Below, piece by piece: positions 26,993 through 35,251 of a stretch of DNA of 64,000 nt. The DNA comes from Streptococcus oralis (GTDB lineage Bacteria > Bacillota > Bacilli > Lactobacillales > Streptococcaceae): assembly GCF_016028255.1 (NCBI RefSeq), contig NZ_CP065707.1, positions 1,193,001 to 1,257,000 of the forward strand, read 5' to 3'. The notes under the pieces are model-generated. The model made no database searches. It was not told the origin of the DNA and saw nothing but the letters and a program-made list of their open reading frames with translations. The first letter of the stretch is position 1. Each line of letters starts with the position of its first letter. Made by a program: the position numbers and the translations under genes.

Positions 26993-28319
26993 ACTAAAAA
27001 AAACATGGTATGCGGATGATTTCAGTTATTTCATTCGAAACTTTGGAGTGTTCACCCTGATCTTCTCTGCTATGACCTTGATTATCCTTCAGGTCATGCA
27101 CTCGAGTCTCTACACTTCTGTAGATGAAAAACTACAAGCCCTTAGCACTAGCCCTCAAGCTGTCATCCAATTAGCCCTTAATCGGGCAACTGAAGAAGTC
27201 AAAGATATTCAACCAGCAACAGCGGATGCCAGCAAGGCTGAAATCAAGCCCAATGTCAGCTCCAATACGGAAGTCTTGCTCTTTGACAAGGATTTTAACC
27301 AACTCTTACTGGGTAACCGCTTTTTAGGCTTGGACAAGATCAAACTGGACAAGAAAGAGTTGAATCATATTCGGCAAATCCAAGTTGTCAATAGCTACGG
27401 TCAGGAAGAAACCTACCGAATGATCTTGATGGAAACAAATTCGTCCACTGTTTCAAGCAATGTTAAATATGCGGCGGTTCTAATCAATACCAGCCAGCTT
27501 GAGCAAATCAGCCAAAATCACGAGCATTTAATTGTTGTAGTCATGGCTAGTTTCTGGCTCCTGTCTTTAATTGCCAGTGTTTACTTGGCACGTGTCAGTG
27601 TCAAACCCTTGCTGGAAAGTATGCAAAAGCAGAAGTCCTTTGTTGAAAATGCAAGCCACGAACTGAGAACACCTTTGGCTGTTTTACAAAATCGTTTAGA
27701 GACTCTCTTTCGAAAACCAGAAGCGACGATCATGGAATCCAGCGAAAGTATTGCTTCTAGCCTCGAAGAAGTTCGGAATATGCGTTTCCTTACAACCAAC
27801 CTTCTCAATTTAGCACGTCGAGATGATGGACTTAAGCCAGAAATAGCAGAAGTTTCTCCACAATTCTTTAAAACCACCTTTACCAACTATGAGTTAATTG
27901 CTTCTGAAAATGATCGAGTTTTTGACTATGAAAATCGGATTTATCGTCCCTTCATGACCGATCAGTTGCTCTTAAAACAACTCATGACCATCTTGTTTGA
28001 TAATGCCATCAAGTATACCGAAGAAGATGGAAAAATTGAGTTTGTGGTTTATGCTACAGATCGCCACCTCTATCTAACAGTAGCGGATAATGGGATTGGA
28101 ATCTCAGCTGCTGACAAGAAGAAAATCTTTGACCGTTTTTACCGTGTAGACAAGGCGAGAACCCGTCAGAAAGGTGGCTTTGGCCTTGGATTATCTTTGG
28201 CCAAGCAGATTGTTGATGCCTTACGAGGAACGATTAGCGTAAAAGATAACAAACCTAGAGGAACGATTTTTGAAGTTAAAGTCGCTATCCAATCTCCTCC
28301 AAAACGAAAGAATAAATAA
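26982..28319 (+). CDS. ciaH: Sensor histidine kinase CiaH
   Basis: CiaH is the membrane kinase partner of CiaR. The 445-residue protein has two membrane segments (about residues 22-42 and 180-202) that flank an extracellular domain, then a dimerisation domain with the phospho-acceptor H226 in Ser-His-Glu-Leu-Arg-Thr-Pro, and an ATPase domain with N box (Asp-Asn-Ala-Ile-Lys-Tyr), G1 (Asp-Asn-Gly-Ile-Gly-Ile) and G2 (Gly-Phe-Gly-Leu-Gly-Leu) motifs. All catalytic motifs are intact. The start lies inside ciaR, with coupled translation. Confidence 0.97.
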   Translation: MFNKLKKTWYADDFSYFIRNFGVFTLIFSAMTLIILQVMHSSLYTSVDEKLQALSTSPQAVIQLALNRATEEVKDIQPATADASKAEIKPNVSSNTEVLLFDKDFNQLLLGNRFLGLDKIKLDKKELNHIRQIQVVNSYGQEETYRMILMETNSSTVSSNVKYAAVLINTSQLEQISQNHEHLIVVVMASFWLLSLIASVYLARVSVKPLLESMQKQKSFVENASHELRTPLAVLQNRLETLFRKPEATIMESSESIASSLEEVRNMRFLTTNLLNLARRDDGLKPEIAEVSPQFFKTTFTNYELIASENDRVFDYENRIYRPFMTDQLLLKQLMTILFDNAIKYTEEDGKIEFVVYATDRHLYLTVADNGIGISAADKKKIFDRFYRVDKARTRQKGGFGLGLSLAKQIVDALRGTISVKDNKPRGTIFEVKVAIQSPPKRKNK

Positions 28320-28347
28320 AAAAGACAGTTTTATAACTGTCTTTTCA
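28320..28347 (+). terminator. Terminator after ciaH
   Basis: AAAAGACAGTT (28320-28330) pairs with AACTGTCTTTT (28335-28345) across a four-base loop. Confidence 0.85.
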
Positions 28348-28354
28348 GATAACT

Positions 28355-28383
28355 AGAAAATAGGTTGGTAGTAGTACCAACCT
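28355..28383 (-). terminator. Terminator of the DUF3270 gene
   Basis: AGGTTGGTA (28362-28370) pairs with TACCAACCT (28375-28383). Read on the minus strand, it directly follows the stop codon and ends in T-rich DNA. Confidence 0.75.
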
Positions 28384-28668
28384 TTATTTTAGAATCTTTT
28401 GTTTAATAATCTTTCGTTGAAGTTGTAAAAGTGCGAAGCTTGTTCCCATAGCAACAATAAATGATAAAGCTGTATTTAGTTTTAAGGCCAAAAAGATAAA
28501 ACTAAAAAGTGCCATAAAAATACAAAAACAAGCAATATTTACAAAAAATAAAATCTCTTTTAAGCCAGGGCCGACTGGGGCTTCCGGTGTATAATCTTGA
28601 TAAAGCGGAGTTTGTTTTGATTCGGGAATTTGTTCAAACTCATAAGCTTCTAATTTTCTTGCGGGCAT
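28384..28668 (-). CDS. DUF3270 family membrane protein
   Basis: A 94-residue streptococcal protein of the DUF3270 type, function unknown. The first 40 residues are hydrophilic (Pro/Glu/Gln-rich); two membrane segments follow (about residues 40-60 and 64-82), and the tail is strongly basic (Lys-Ile-Ile-Lys-Gln-Lys). It lies on the minus strand right after ciaRH, a place it also keeps in S. pneumoniae as far as I remember. GGAGAG precedes the ATG. Confidence 0.85.
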   Translation of the reverse strand: MPARKLEAYEFEQIPESKQTPLYQDYTPEAPVGPGLKEILFFVNIACFCIFMALFSFIFLALKLNTALSFIVAMGTSFALLQLQRKIIKQKILK

Positions 28669-28694
28669 GATTCTCTCCTTAACAGTACCTAACT

Positions 28695-28700
28695 ATTTTA
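28695..28700 (-). promoter_or_regulatory. Extended -10 promoter of the DUF3270 gene
   Basis: On the minus strand the sequence reads TGATAAAAT, an extended -10, 27 bases before the start codon. Confidence 0.5.
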
Positions 28701-29053
28701 TCATTTTTTATGCAGAGAATTGTTACAGAATGGTTACAAAACTACTAAAGTCTCTTATCATCTTCTAAGTCACTCTTCTTGACACCCACTAGAGAAAGTG
28801 ATAACATGGATGCTACACTTAAAACAGATGACCTGACTTTCTCTATTATAAATATACTGAGAAAGGAAAGGATAACTTATATAAATTGATAGCAAGCTGA
28901 GGCTTTTTCCTAAGATGATTTGTTAAGTTGCTACCTGGATACTTTTGAAGAGTATTGGTAGGAGTTGTTTTGAATGGATGGAAGGACAGAGATTCTGTCT
29001 ATTGGACTGGGTGGCCTTCTTGCTACCTCTCGGGAAAGTAAAAGGAGATAAGC
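28701..29053 (+). other. 353-base gap with a structured leader of the ABC exporter
   Basis: No coding frame with a Shine-Dalgarno sequence is visible. Structural elements are: AGAGAAAGT and ACTTTCTCT as an inverted repeat about 45 bases apart (around 28792-28846), a weak AAGC/GCTT hairpin with T run (28894-28908), a two-step stem CTACC-ATACT / AGTAT-GGTAG (28931-28961), and GACAGA-GAT-TCTGTC (28985-28999). The last 150 bases probably form the 5' leader of the ABC transporter mRNA and could sense a ligand or drug. Confidence 0.5.
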
Positions 29054-30109
29054 ATGTATCTTGCTATCAAAGAGATATTACGAAACAAACTTCGATATAG
29101 TTTGATTCTAACGACCATTTTTCTTATCGCTTTTATGGTCTTTTTTATGACCAGTCTAGCTCTTGGTCTTGTGCGAAACAACCGAGCAGCTATTGATAAT
29201 TGGCAAGCAACAGGTGTCGTTTTATCCGACTACGCAAATGATAATTTGACGGCATCCTTTATTCCTGAAAAGGACTACAAGGATAAGAATTCTGAAGAGG
29301 CTGCTCCATTGGGCTATATGTTCGCTGTAACCAATCTAGTCGATGGTAGTGAAAAGATCAACGTTTCCATCTTTGCTCAAAACTGGGATTCTTTTATCTC
29401 TCCTAGTTTGACGGAGGGTCGTTATCCTGAAGGAGATGATGAGGTTGTCGTGGATCAGTCTTTTGAGAACTATGGGATGAAGCTAGGTGATGCCATTCAG
29501 CTCAATGGAAGCGAGGCAAGTTACAAGATTGTAGGCCTGACTCAAGGAAATAAATTTTTCACTGAGCCTGTTGTCTTTACGAGTCTGACAACTTATTGGA
29601 CCTTACAAGGAACCTTGAAAGCCAATCGTTCCATCTCTGCCTTGGTATTGAAAAATGACATAGAAGTGGTCGGCGATGGACTGAAACAGATTTCCATCCC
29701 AAAAATGATATCAAAAATTCCTGGTTACACCCCTCAGGTTAATGTATTTTCAGGGATGATTCTCGCTATGATTGTCATCTCAGGCTTGATTGTAGGTATT
29801 TTTGTTTATATCATTACCATCCAAAAACTAGGACTATATGGAATAATGCGGGCTCAGGGTATACAGATCAAAACCATTGTTTGGTCTCTTTTCTGTCAAA
29901 TCTTCCTCTTAGCTGGTATGGGGATTGCTTTAGCCTTGCTTTCTATTGGTGGAGTGATTTTAGTTTTACCAGCTACCTTCTTTTTCTACCCAAGTTGGAT
30001 AGCCTACTCTGTCCTAAGCTTGGTGATTTGCTTGATGGCCCTTCTAGGTGGTGTCATTTCACTTCCACGCTTGCTAAAGGTGGACCCGATTACTGCGATT
30101 GCAGAATGA
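29054..30109 (+). CDS. ABC transporter permease (MacB/FtsX-like)
   Basis: A 351-residue type VII-style permease: one N-terminal membrane segment (about residues 16-40), a large extracellular domain (about 45-230, with a MacB-like core containing Ser-Leu-Thr-Glu-Gly-Arg-Tyr-Pro), and three membrane segments in the FtsX domain (about 238-262, 283-312, 318-345). It ends with Asp-Pro-Ile-Thr-Ala-Ile, usual for this family. With the ATPase that follows 13 bases later it should act as an exporter or mechanotransmitter for peptides, lipids or drugs. No periplasmic-adaptor-like third gene is present. Confidence 0.9.
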   Translation: MYLAIKEILRNKLRYSLILTTIFLIAFMVFFMTSLALGLVRNNRAAIDNWQATGVVLSDYANDNLTASFIPEKDYKDKNSEEAAPLGYMFAVTNLVDGSEKINVSIFAQNWDSFISPSLTEGRYPEGDDEVVVDQSFENYGMKLGDAIQLNGSEASYKIVGLTQGNKFFTEPVVFTSLTTYWTLQGTLKANRSISALVLKNDIEVVGDGLKQISIPKMISKIPGYTPQVNVFSGMILAMIVISGLIVGIFVYIITIQKLGLYGIMRAQGIQIKTIVWSLFCQIFLLAGMGIALALLSIGGVILVLPATFFFYPSWIAYSVLSLVICLMALLGGVISLPRLLKVDPITAIAE

Positions 30110-30122
30110 TAAGGAGAATAGT

Positions 30123-30803
30123 ATGACAGCATTGATTGAAATGACTCAAGTGACAAAAACGTATGGGGAAGGAAAGATGAAAGTCGTGGCCCTGCATGAA
30201 ACGAATTTTCAGCTAAATGCGGGAGAGTTCGTTGCTATCGTTGGGCCTTCTGGCTCTGGAAAGACGACCTTTTTAACAACTCTTGGACAACTTCAGGAAG
30301 CATCGAGTGGAAAGATTTTGGTAAAGGGGAAAGAAACAGGCAATTTGACGGAGAAGGAGAAAACAGACCTCCGTTTTAGAGAGTTTGGCTTTATTCTACA
30401 AGCTTCAAACTTAATTCCTTTTCTAACGGTCAAGGAACAGCTGGATTTGATTGACAGACTGGATAAGGGGAAAAATAGTAAAAGTGATCGAAAAGAGTTA
30501 CTTGACTTGTTGGATTTGGAAAAGGTACAAGATCAGTATCCCAAGGCTCTATCAGGTGGTGAACGTCAACGTGCGGCGATTGCCAGAGCGCTCTATAACA
30601 ATCCGAGCATCGTTCTTGCAGATGAGCCGACAGCCAGTCTAGACACCGAGCGTGCTTACCAAGTAACGGAGATGTTGGCCGCCATTGCCCATGAACAAGG
30701 TAGAGGAGTTGTTATGATTACGCATGATACTCGTCTTCTTGATAAGGTTGATCGTATTTATGTTATGAACGATGGCCACCTAGTTGAAGAAACACATGTA
30801 TAA
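30123..30803 (+). CDS. ABC transporter ATP-binding protein (MacB/LolD-like)
   Basis: The 226-residue ATPase partners the preceding permease. Walker A is GPSGSGKT (about residues 41-48), the Q loop lies in Phe-Ile-Leu-Gln-Ala, the signature is Leu-Ser-Gly-Gly-Glu-Arg-Gln-Arg (about 141-148), and Walker B is Val-Leu-Ala-Asp-Glu-Pro-Thr, with the switch His in Ile-Thr-His-Asp. I start at ATG 30123, preceded by AAGGAG; an upstream in-frame start at 30099 lies in the permease gene. A terminator follows. Confidence 0.93.
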   Translation: MTALIEMTQVTKTYGEGKMKVVALHETNFQLNAGEFVAIVGPSGSGKTTFLTTLGQLQEASSGKILVKGKETGNLTEKEKTDLRFREFGFILQASNLIPFLTVKEQLDLIDRLDKGKNSKSDRKELLDLLDLEKVQDQYPKALSGGERQRAAIARALYNNPSIVLADEPTASLDTERAYQVTEMLAAIAHEQGRGVVMITHDTRLLDKVDRIYVMNDGHLVEETHV

Positions 30804-30808
30804 AATAG

Positions 30809-30841
30809 AGTGAATAGTACAAGTTACTGTTCACTTTTTTG
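30809..30841 (+). terminator. Terminator after the ABC exporter genes
   Basis: AGTGAATAGTA (30809-30819) pairs with TACTGTTCACT (30825-30835), one wobble, followed by five T. Confidence 0.85.
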
Positions 30842-30913
30842 ATTGGGAAAGATAGAGATATGTTTAACATTTTGTGAAACTCCCAGTAACCATAGCTGAT
30901 TTTTGAGAAATAT

Positions 30914-30921
30914 GGTATAAT
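30914..30921 (+). promoter_or_regulatory. Extended -10 promoter giving a leaderless U32 mRNA
   Basis: TGGTATAAT (TATAAT at 30916-30921) ends seven bases before the ATG at 30929. Normal start-site spacing places +1 at or next to the A of the start codon. Confidence 0.6.
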
Positions 30922-30928
30922 TTTTCTT

Positions 30929-31858
30929 ATGGAAAAGATTATCATTACAGCAACTGCTGAAAGTATTGAACAAGTTGAACAGTTACTCGAAGTTGGCGTA
31001 GACCGTATCTATGTCGGTGAGAAAGATTTTGGACTTCGTCTGCCAACGACCTTTAGTCATGAAGACTTACGCACCATCGCTAAGTTGGTTCATGAAGCAG
31101 GCAAGGAATTGATTGTCGCGGTTAATGCCCTCATGCACCAAGATATGATGGACCGTATCAAGCCATTCCTAGACTTCTTGGAAGAAATCAAGACAGACTA
31201 TATTACTGTTGGGGACGCAGGTGTCTTTTACGTGGTCAACCGTGATGGCTATTCCTTCAAGACTATCTACGATGCTTCAACTATGGTAACTAGTAGTCGT
31301 CAGATTAATTTCTGGGGTCAAAAGGCAGGAGCTTCTGAGGCGGTTTTAGCGCGTGAAATTCCATCTGCTGAACTCTTTAAAATGCCAGAGATTTTGGAAA
31401 TTCCTGCTGAAGTCTTGGTTTATGGTGCCAGTGTCATTCACCATTCTAAGCGTCCGCTCTTACAAAACTACTATAACTTTACGCATATTGATGATGAAAA
31501 GACACGTAAGCGTGACCTTTTCTTGGCAGAACCAAGTGATCCAGAGAGCCATTATTCTATCTTTGAAGATAATCATGGTACCCATATCTTTGCCAACAAT
31601 GACCTTGATTTGATGACCAAATTGACAGAATTGGTGGAGCATGGTTTCACCCATTGGAAGCTAGAAGGACTATACACTCCAGGTCAGAACTTTGTTGAGA
31701 TTGCTAAACTCTTTATCCAGGCGCGTAGCTTGATCCAAGAGGGTAACTTTAGCCATGATCAAGCCTTCTTGCTGGATGAAGAAGTCCGTAAACTTCACCC
31801 TAAAAATCGTTTCCTTGATACAGGATTCTATGATTACGATCCTGATATGGTTAAATAG
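30929..31858 (+). CDS. U32 family protein, probable tRNA 5-hydroxyuridine synthesis (TrhP1-like)
   Basis: A 309-residue peptidase-U32-family protein of the short type (YrrN/TrhP1 in B. subtilis), which takes part in prephenate-dependent hydroxylation of wobble U34 in tRNA. Typical segments are the opening Ile-Ile-Ile-Thr-Ala, Val-Asp-Arg-Ile-Tyr-Val-Gly-Glu-Lys-Phe-like strand and Lys-Leu-Glu-Gly-Leu-Tyr near residue 250. The usual partner of the long type is not beside it. TrmR, the methylase of the same pathway, is encoded at 52.4 kb. No Shine-Dalgarno sequence precedes the ATG and the promoter abuts it, so the mRNA is probably leaderless. Confidence 0.88.
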   Translation: MEKIIITATAESIEQVEQLLEVGVDRIYVGEKDFGLRLPTTFSHEDLRTIAKLVHEAGKELIVAVNALMHQDMMDRIKPFLDFLEEIKTDYITVGDAGVFYVVNRDGYSFKTIYDASTMVTSSRQINFWGQKAGASEAVLAREIPSAELFKMPEILEIPAEVLVYGASVIHHSKRPLLQNYYNFTHIDDEKTRKRDLFLAEPSDPESHYSIFEDNHGTHIFANNDLDLMTKLTELVEHGFTHWKLEGLYTPGQNFVEIAKLFIQARSLIQEGNFSHDQAFLLDEEVRKLHPKNRFLDTGFYDYDPDMVK

Positions 31859-31864
31859 GACACC

Positions 31865-31894
31865 AAAACCCGAAATAAAAATGTTCGGGTTTTC
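31865..31894 (+). terminator. Terminator after the U32 gene
   Basis: AAAACCCGAA (31865-31874) pairs with TTCGGGTTTT (31884-31893). Confidence 0.8.
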
Positions 31895-31927
31895 CAGTGT
31901 ATCCATGAAATAAAAACGGATACATGT

Positions 31928-31933
31928 TATAAT
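31928..31933 (+). promoter_or_regulatory. Extended -10 promoter of the rpiA-punA operon
   Basis: TATAAT preceded by TGT, 30 bases before rpiA. Confidence 0.6.
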
Positions 31934-31962
31934 GAAAGTAGCTATTTGATGGAGGTGTTTGA

Positions 31963-32646
31963 GTGGAGAATCTGAAAAAGATGGCAGGTATCAAGGCTGC
32001 TGAGTTTGTCAAGGATGGCATGGTTGTCGGACTGGGAACGGGTTCTACTGCCTACTATTTCGTAGAAGAAATCGGTCGTCGGATTAAGGAAGAAGGATTG
32101 CAGATCACAGCTGTAACGACTTCTAGTGTGACCAGTAAACAGGCAGAAGGACTCAAAATTCCACTCAAGTCGATTGACCAAGTAGACTTTGTCGATCTGA
32201 CAGTCGATGGAGCAGATGAAGTGGATAGCCAGTTTAATGGAATCAAAGGTGGTGGGGGCGCCCTTCTCATGGAGAAGGTTGTAGCAACGCCATCTAAAGA
32301 ATACATCTGGGTTGTTGATGAAAGCAAGCTTGTAAACAAACTAGGTGCTTTTAAATTGCCTGTGGAAGTGGTTCAGTATGGCGCAGAACAGGTCTTTCGT
32401 CGTTTTGAGCGAGCTGGCTACAAACCAAGTTTCCGTGAAAAAGACGGCCAACGTTTTGTGACAGATATGCAGAATTTTATCATTGATCTAGCCTTGGAAG
32501 TCATCGAAGACCCAATTGCTTTCGGACAAGAATTGGACCATGTCGTTGGTGTCGTAGAGCATGGCTTATTCAACCAAATGGTGGATGAGGTCATCGTAGC
32601 GGGACGGGATGGCGTTCAGATTTTAACTTCAACAAAAGCAAGATAA
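31963..32646 (+). CDS. rpiA: Ribose-5-phosphate isomerase A
   Basis: RpiA interconverts ribulose-5-phosphate and ribose-5-phosphate. The 227-residue protein has the phosphate loop Leu-Gly-Thr-Gly-Ser-Thr-Ala near residue 25, Asp-Gly-Ala-Asp-Glu near 84 with the acidic active-site residues, and Lys-Gly-Gly-Gly-Gly-Ala near 97. The start is GTG 31963 with GGAGG upstream. It opens an operon with deoB and punA, which links pentose phosphates released from nucleosides to central metabolism. Confidence 0.97.
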   Translation: MENLKKMAGIKAAEFVKDGMVVGLGTGSTAYYFVEEIGRRIKEEGLQITAVTTSSVTSKQAEGLKIPLKSIDQVDFVDLTVDGADEVDSQFNGIKGGGGALLMEKVVATPSKEYIWVVDESKLVNKLGAFKLPVEVVQYGAEQVFRRFERAGYKPSFREKDGQRFVTDMQNFIIDLALEVIEDPIAFGQELDHVVGVVEHGLFNQMVDEVIVAGRDGVQILTSTKAR

Positions 32647-32669
32647 CTAAAATAATAAGGAGACAGATT

Positions 32670-33881
32670 ATGTCAAAATTTAATCGAATTCACTTGGTGG
32701 TACTGGATTCTGTAGGAATTGGTGCTGCACCAGATGCCAATAACTTTGTCAATGCAGGGGTTCCAGATGGAGCTTCTGACACACTAGGACACATTTCCAA
32801 AACAGTTGGTTTGAATGTGCCAAACATGGCTAAAATCGGTCTAGGAAATATTCCTCGCGAAACGCCTCTTAAGACTGTACCAGCTGAAAGCAATCCAACA
32901 GGTTATGCAACAAAATTGGAAGAAGTATCTCTAGGCAAGGATACCATGACTGGTCACTGGGAAATCATGGGACTCAATATTACTGAGCCATTCGATACTT
33001 TCTGGAACGGATTCCCAGAAGAAATCCTGACAAAAATCGAAGAATTTTCAGGACGCAAGGTCATTCGTGAAGCCAACAAACCTTACTCAGGAACAGCTGT
33101 TATCGATGATTTTGGACCACGTCAGATGGAAACTGGGGAGTTGATTATCTACACTTCAGCTGACCCTGTTTTGCAGATTGCTGCCCATGAAGATATCATT
33201 CCTTTAGATGAATTGTACCGTATCTGTGAATATGCTCGTTCGATTACCCTTGAGCGTCCAGCTCTTCTAGGTCGTATCATTGCCCGTCCATATGTTGGTG
33301 AACCAGGTAACTTCACTCGTACAGCAAACCGTCGTGACTTGGCAGTATCTCCATTTGCACCAACTGTTTTGGATAAATTGAACGAAGCTGGCATCGATAC
33401 TTATGCTGTTGGTAAAATCAACGATATCTTTAACGGTGCTGGTATCAACCATGACATGGGCCACAACAAGTCAAATAGTCATGGAATTGATACACTTTTG
33501 AAAACGATGGGACTTGCTGAGTTTGAAAAAGGATTCTCATTTACAAACTTGGTAGACTTTGATGCCCTTTACGGTCACCGCCGTAACGCTCATGGTTACC
33601 GTGATTGCTTGCATGAGTTTGATGAGCGCTTGCCTGAAATTATCGCAGCCATGAGAGAGAACGACCTTCTCTTGATTACTGCGGACCATGGAAATGACCC
33701 GACTTATGCGGGAACTGACCACACTCGTGAATATATTCCACTTTTAGCTTACAGTCCTGCCTTTAAAGGAAACGGTTTGATTCCAGTTGGACATTTTGCA
33801 GATATCTCAGCGACAGTTGCGGATAACTTTGGTGTTGAAACTGCCATGATTGGGGAAAGTTTCTTAGATAAATTGGTATAA
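32670..33881 (+). CDS. deoB: Phosphopentomutase
   Basis: DeoB converts (deoxy)ribose-1-phosphate, made by nucleoside phosphorylases, into the 5-phosphate. The 403-residue protein belongs to the alkaline-phosphatase superfamily. Metal ligands are visible in Val-Leu-Asp-Ser-Val-Gly-Ile-Gly at the start, in the Ala-Asp-His-Gly-Asn-Asp-Pro motif near residue 335 and in Gly-Thr-Asp-His-Thr-Arg-Glu; the phospho-acceptor Thr lies in Lys-Asp-Thr-Met-Thr-Gly-His-Trp near residue 90. AAGGAG precedes the ATG. It is followed by the DUF1697 gene after one base. Confidence 0.97.
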   Translation: MSKFNRIHLVVLDSVGIGAAPDANNFVNAGVPDGASDTLGHISKTVGLNVPNMAKIGLGNIPRETPLKTVPAESNPTGYATKLEEVSLGKDTMTGHWEIMGLNITEPFDTFWNGFPEEILTKIEEFSGRKVIREANKPYSGTAVIDDFGPRQMETGELIIYTSADPVLQIAAHEDIIPLDELYRICEYARSITLERPALLGRIIARPYVGEPGNFTRTANRRDLAVSPFAPTVLDKLNEAGIDTYAVGKINDIFNGAGINHDMGHNKSNSHGIDTLLKTMGLAEFEKGFSFTNLVDFDALYGHRRNAHGYRDCLHEFDERLPEIIAAMRENDLLLITADHGNDPTYAGTDHTREYIPLLAYSPAFKGNGLIPVGHFADISATVADNFGVETAMIGESFLDKLV

Positions 33882-33882
33882 G

Positions 33883-34443
33883 ATGACGAGATATGCTTTA
33901 CTTGTTCGGGGCATTAATGTCGGAGGGAAAAATAGGGTTGTCATGGCGCAACTTCGTCAAGAATTGACAGAGTTGGGACTGGAAAAGATTGAAACCTACA
34001 TCAACAGTGGCAACATTTTCTTTACTTCGACTGTTCCCAAAGCCCAATTGGTTGAAAAGTTAGAGGCTTTCTTTGAAGTCCATTATCCATTTATTCAGAG
34101 CTTTTCTTTACTGGGTCTAGAGGACTTTGAGGCGGAGCTTGACAATCTACCAGATTGGTGGACAAAAGACATGGCACGAAAAGATGTCCTCTTCTACACG
34201 GAGGGCTTGGATGTGGATCAAGTCATCGAGAAAGTGGACAGTTTGGAACTGGAAGATGAAGTGGTTCATTTTGGAAGACTTGGGATTTTCTGGGGGAAAT
34301 TTTCTGAAGAATCTTACTATGCAACTGCCTATCACAAGTACTTGCTAAAGATGCCTTTCTACCGCCAAATCACCATTCGCAATGCTAAAACTTTTGACAA
34401 AATCGGTCAAATGCTAAAAAATAATAAAGGAGACACACAATGA
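33883..34443 (+). CDS. DUF1697 family protein
   Basis: The 186-residue protein shows the DUF1697 start: Tyr-Ala-Leu-Leu-Val-Arg-Gly-Ile-Asn-Val-Gly-Gly-Lys-Asn, then Ile-Asn-Ser-Gly-Asn-Ile-Phe-Phe near residue 41. The family has a ferredoxin-like double fold and no assigned function. It sits between deoB and punA, overlaps punA by four bases and follows deoB by one, so it is translated as part of the nucleoside-salvage operon. That position may be a hint to nucleoside metabolism but proves nothing. Confidence 0.9.
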   Translation: MTRYALLVRGINVGGKNRVVMAQLRQELTELGLEKIETYINSGNIFFTSTVPKAQLVEKLEAFFEVHYPFIQSFSLLGLEDFEAELDNLPDWWTKDMARKDVLFYTEGLDVDQVIEKVDSLELEDEVVHFGRLGIFWGKFSEESYYATAYHKYLLKMPFYRQITIRNAKTFDKIGQMLKNNKGDTQ

Positions 34444-35249
34444 CATTTTTAGACAAAATCAAGGAAACAGCTGCCTTCCTGAAAGACAAGGGTATTCAAG
34501 CACCTGAGTTCGGTCTAATCCTTGGATCGGGTCTTGGAGAATTGGCGGAAGAAATCGAGAATCCAGTTGTAGTAGACTATGCAGACATTCCAAACTGGGG
34601 TCGTTCGACAGTAGTCGGTCACGCTGGTAAATTGGTATATGGTGACCTTGCAGGTCGCAAGGTCTTGGCTCTTCAAGGTCGTTTTCATTTCTACGAAGGC
34701 AATCCTCTGGAAGTCGTGACTTTCCCAGTACGTGTGATGAAAGTTCTCGGATGTGAAGGTGTCATTGTAACCAATGCAGCTGGCGGTATTGGTTATGGTC
34801 CTGGTACCTTGATGGCTATCTCAGACCATATCAATATGACGGGGCAGAACCCATTGATGGGTGAAAATTTGGATGATTTTGGTCCACGTTTCCCAGATAT
34901 GTCTAAAGCCTACACTCCAGAGTATCGTGCTACTGCCCATGAAGTGGCTAAGAAACTTGGTATCAAGCTTGATGAAGGTGTCTATATTGGTGTAACAGGT
35001 CCGACATATGAAACACCTGCAGAGATTCGTGCCTATAAGACACTTGGAGCAGATGCAGTTGGTATGTCCACTGTTCCTGAAGTTATTGTGGCAGCCCACT
35101 CAGGCTTGAAAGTTCTCGGTATTTCATGTATCACTAACCATGCTGCTGGTTTCCAAGAAGAACTCAACCACGAAGAAGTTGTAGAAGTGACTGAGCGTGT
35201 CAAAGGTGACTTCAAAGGTTTGCTTAAAGCGATTCTTGCTGAATTGTAA
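34440..35249 (+). CDS. punA: Purine nucleoside phosphorylase, trimeric type
   Basis: PunA splits guanosine, inosine and their deoxy forms with phosphate into base and (deoxy)ribose-1-phosphate. At 269 residues it is the trimeric (class I, PNP/MTAP) type. Typical segments are Leu-Gly-Ser-Gly-Leu-Gly near residue 29, Ala-Leu-Gln-Gly-Arg-Phe-His-Phe-Tyr-Glu-Gly near 79, and Val-Gly-Met-Ser-Thr-Val-Pro-Glu-Val near 207. The genome also encodes the hexameric DeoD at 36.9 kb, so both purine types exist. A ClC gene starts three bases after its stop. Confidence 0.96.
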   Translation: MTFLDKIKETAAFLKDKGIQAPEFGLILGSGLGELAEEIENPVVVDYADIPNWGRSTVVGHAGKLVYGDLAGRKVLALQGRFHFYEGNPLEVVTFPVRVMKVLGCEGVIVTNAAGGIGYGPGTLMAISDHINMTGQNPLMGENLDDFGPRFPDMSKAYTPEYRATAHEVAKKLGIKLDEGVYIGVTGPTYETPAEIRAYKTLGADAVGMSTVPEVIVAAHSGLKVLGISCITNHAAGFQEELNHEEVVEVTERVKGDFKGLLKAILAEL

Positions 35250-35251
35250 TC

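Noticed and set aside
28792..28846. AGAGAAAGT / ACTTTCTCT inverted repeat as an insertion-sequence end
   Set aside because: No transposase, no target-site duplication and only nine bases; kept as a minor structural note in the gap description.
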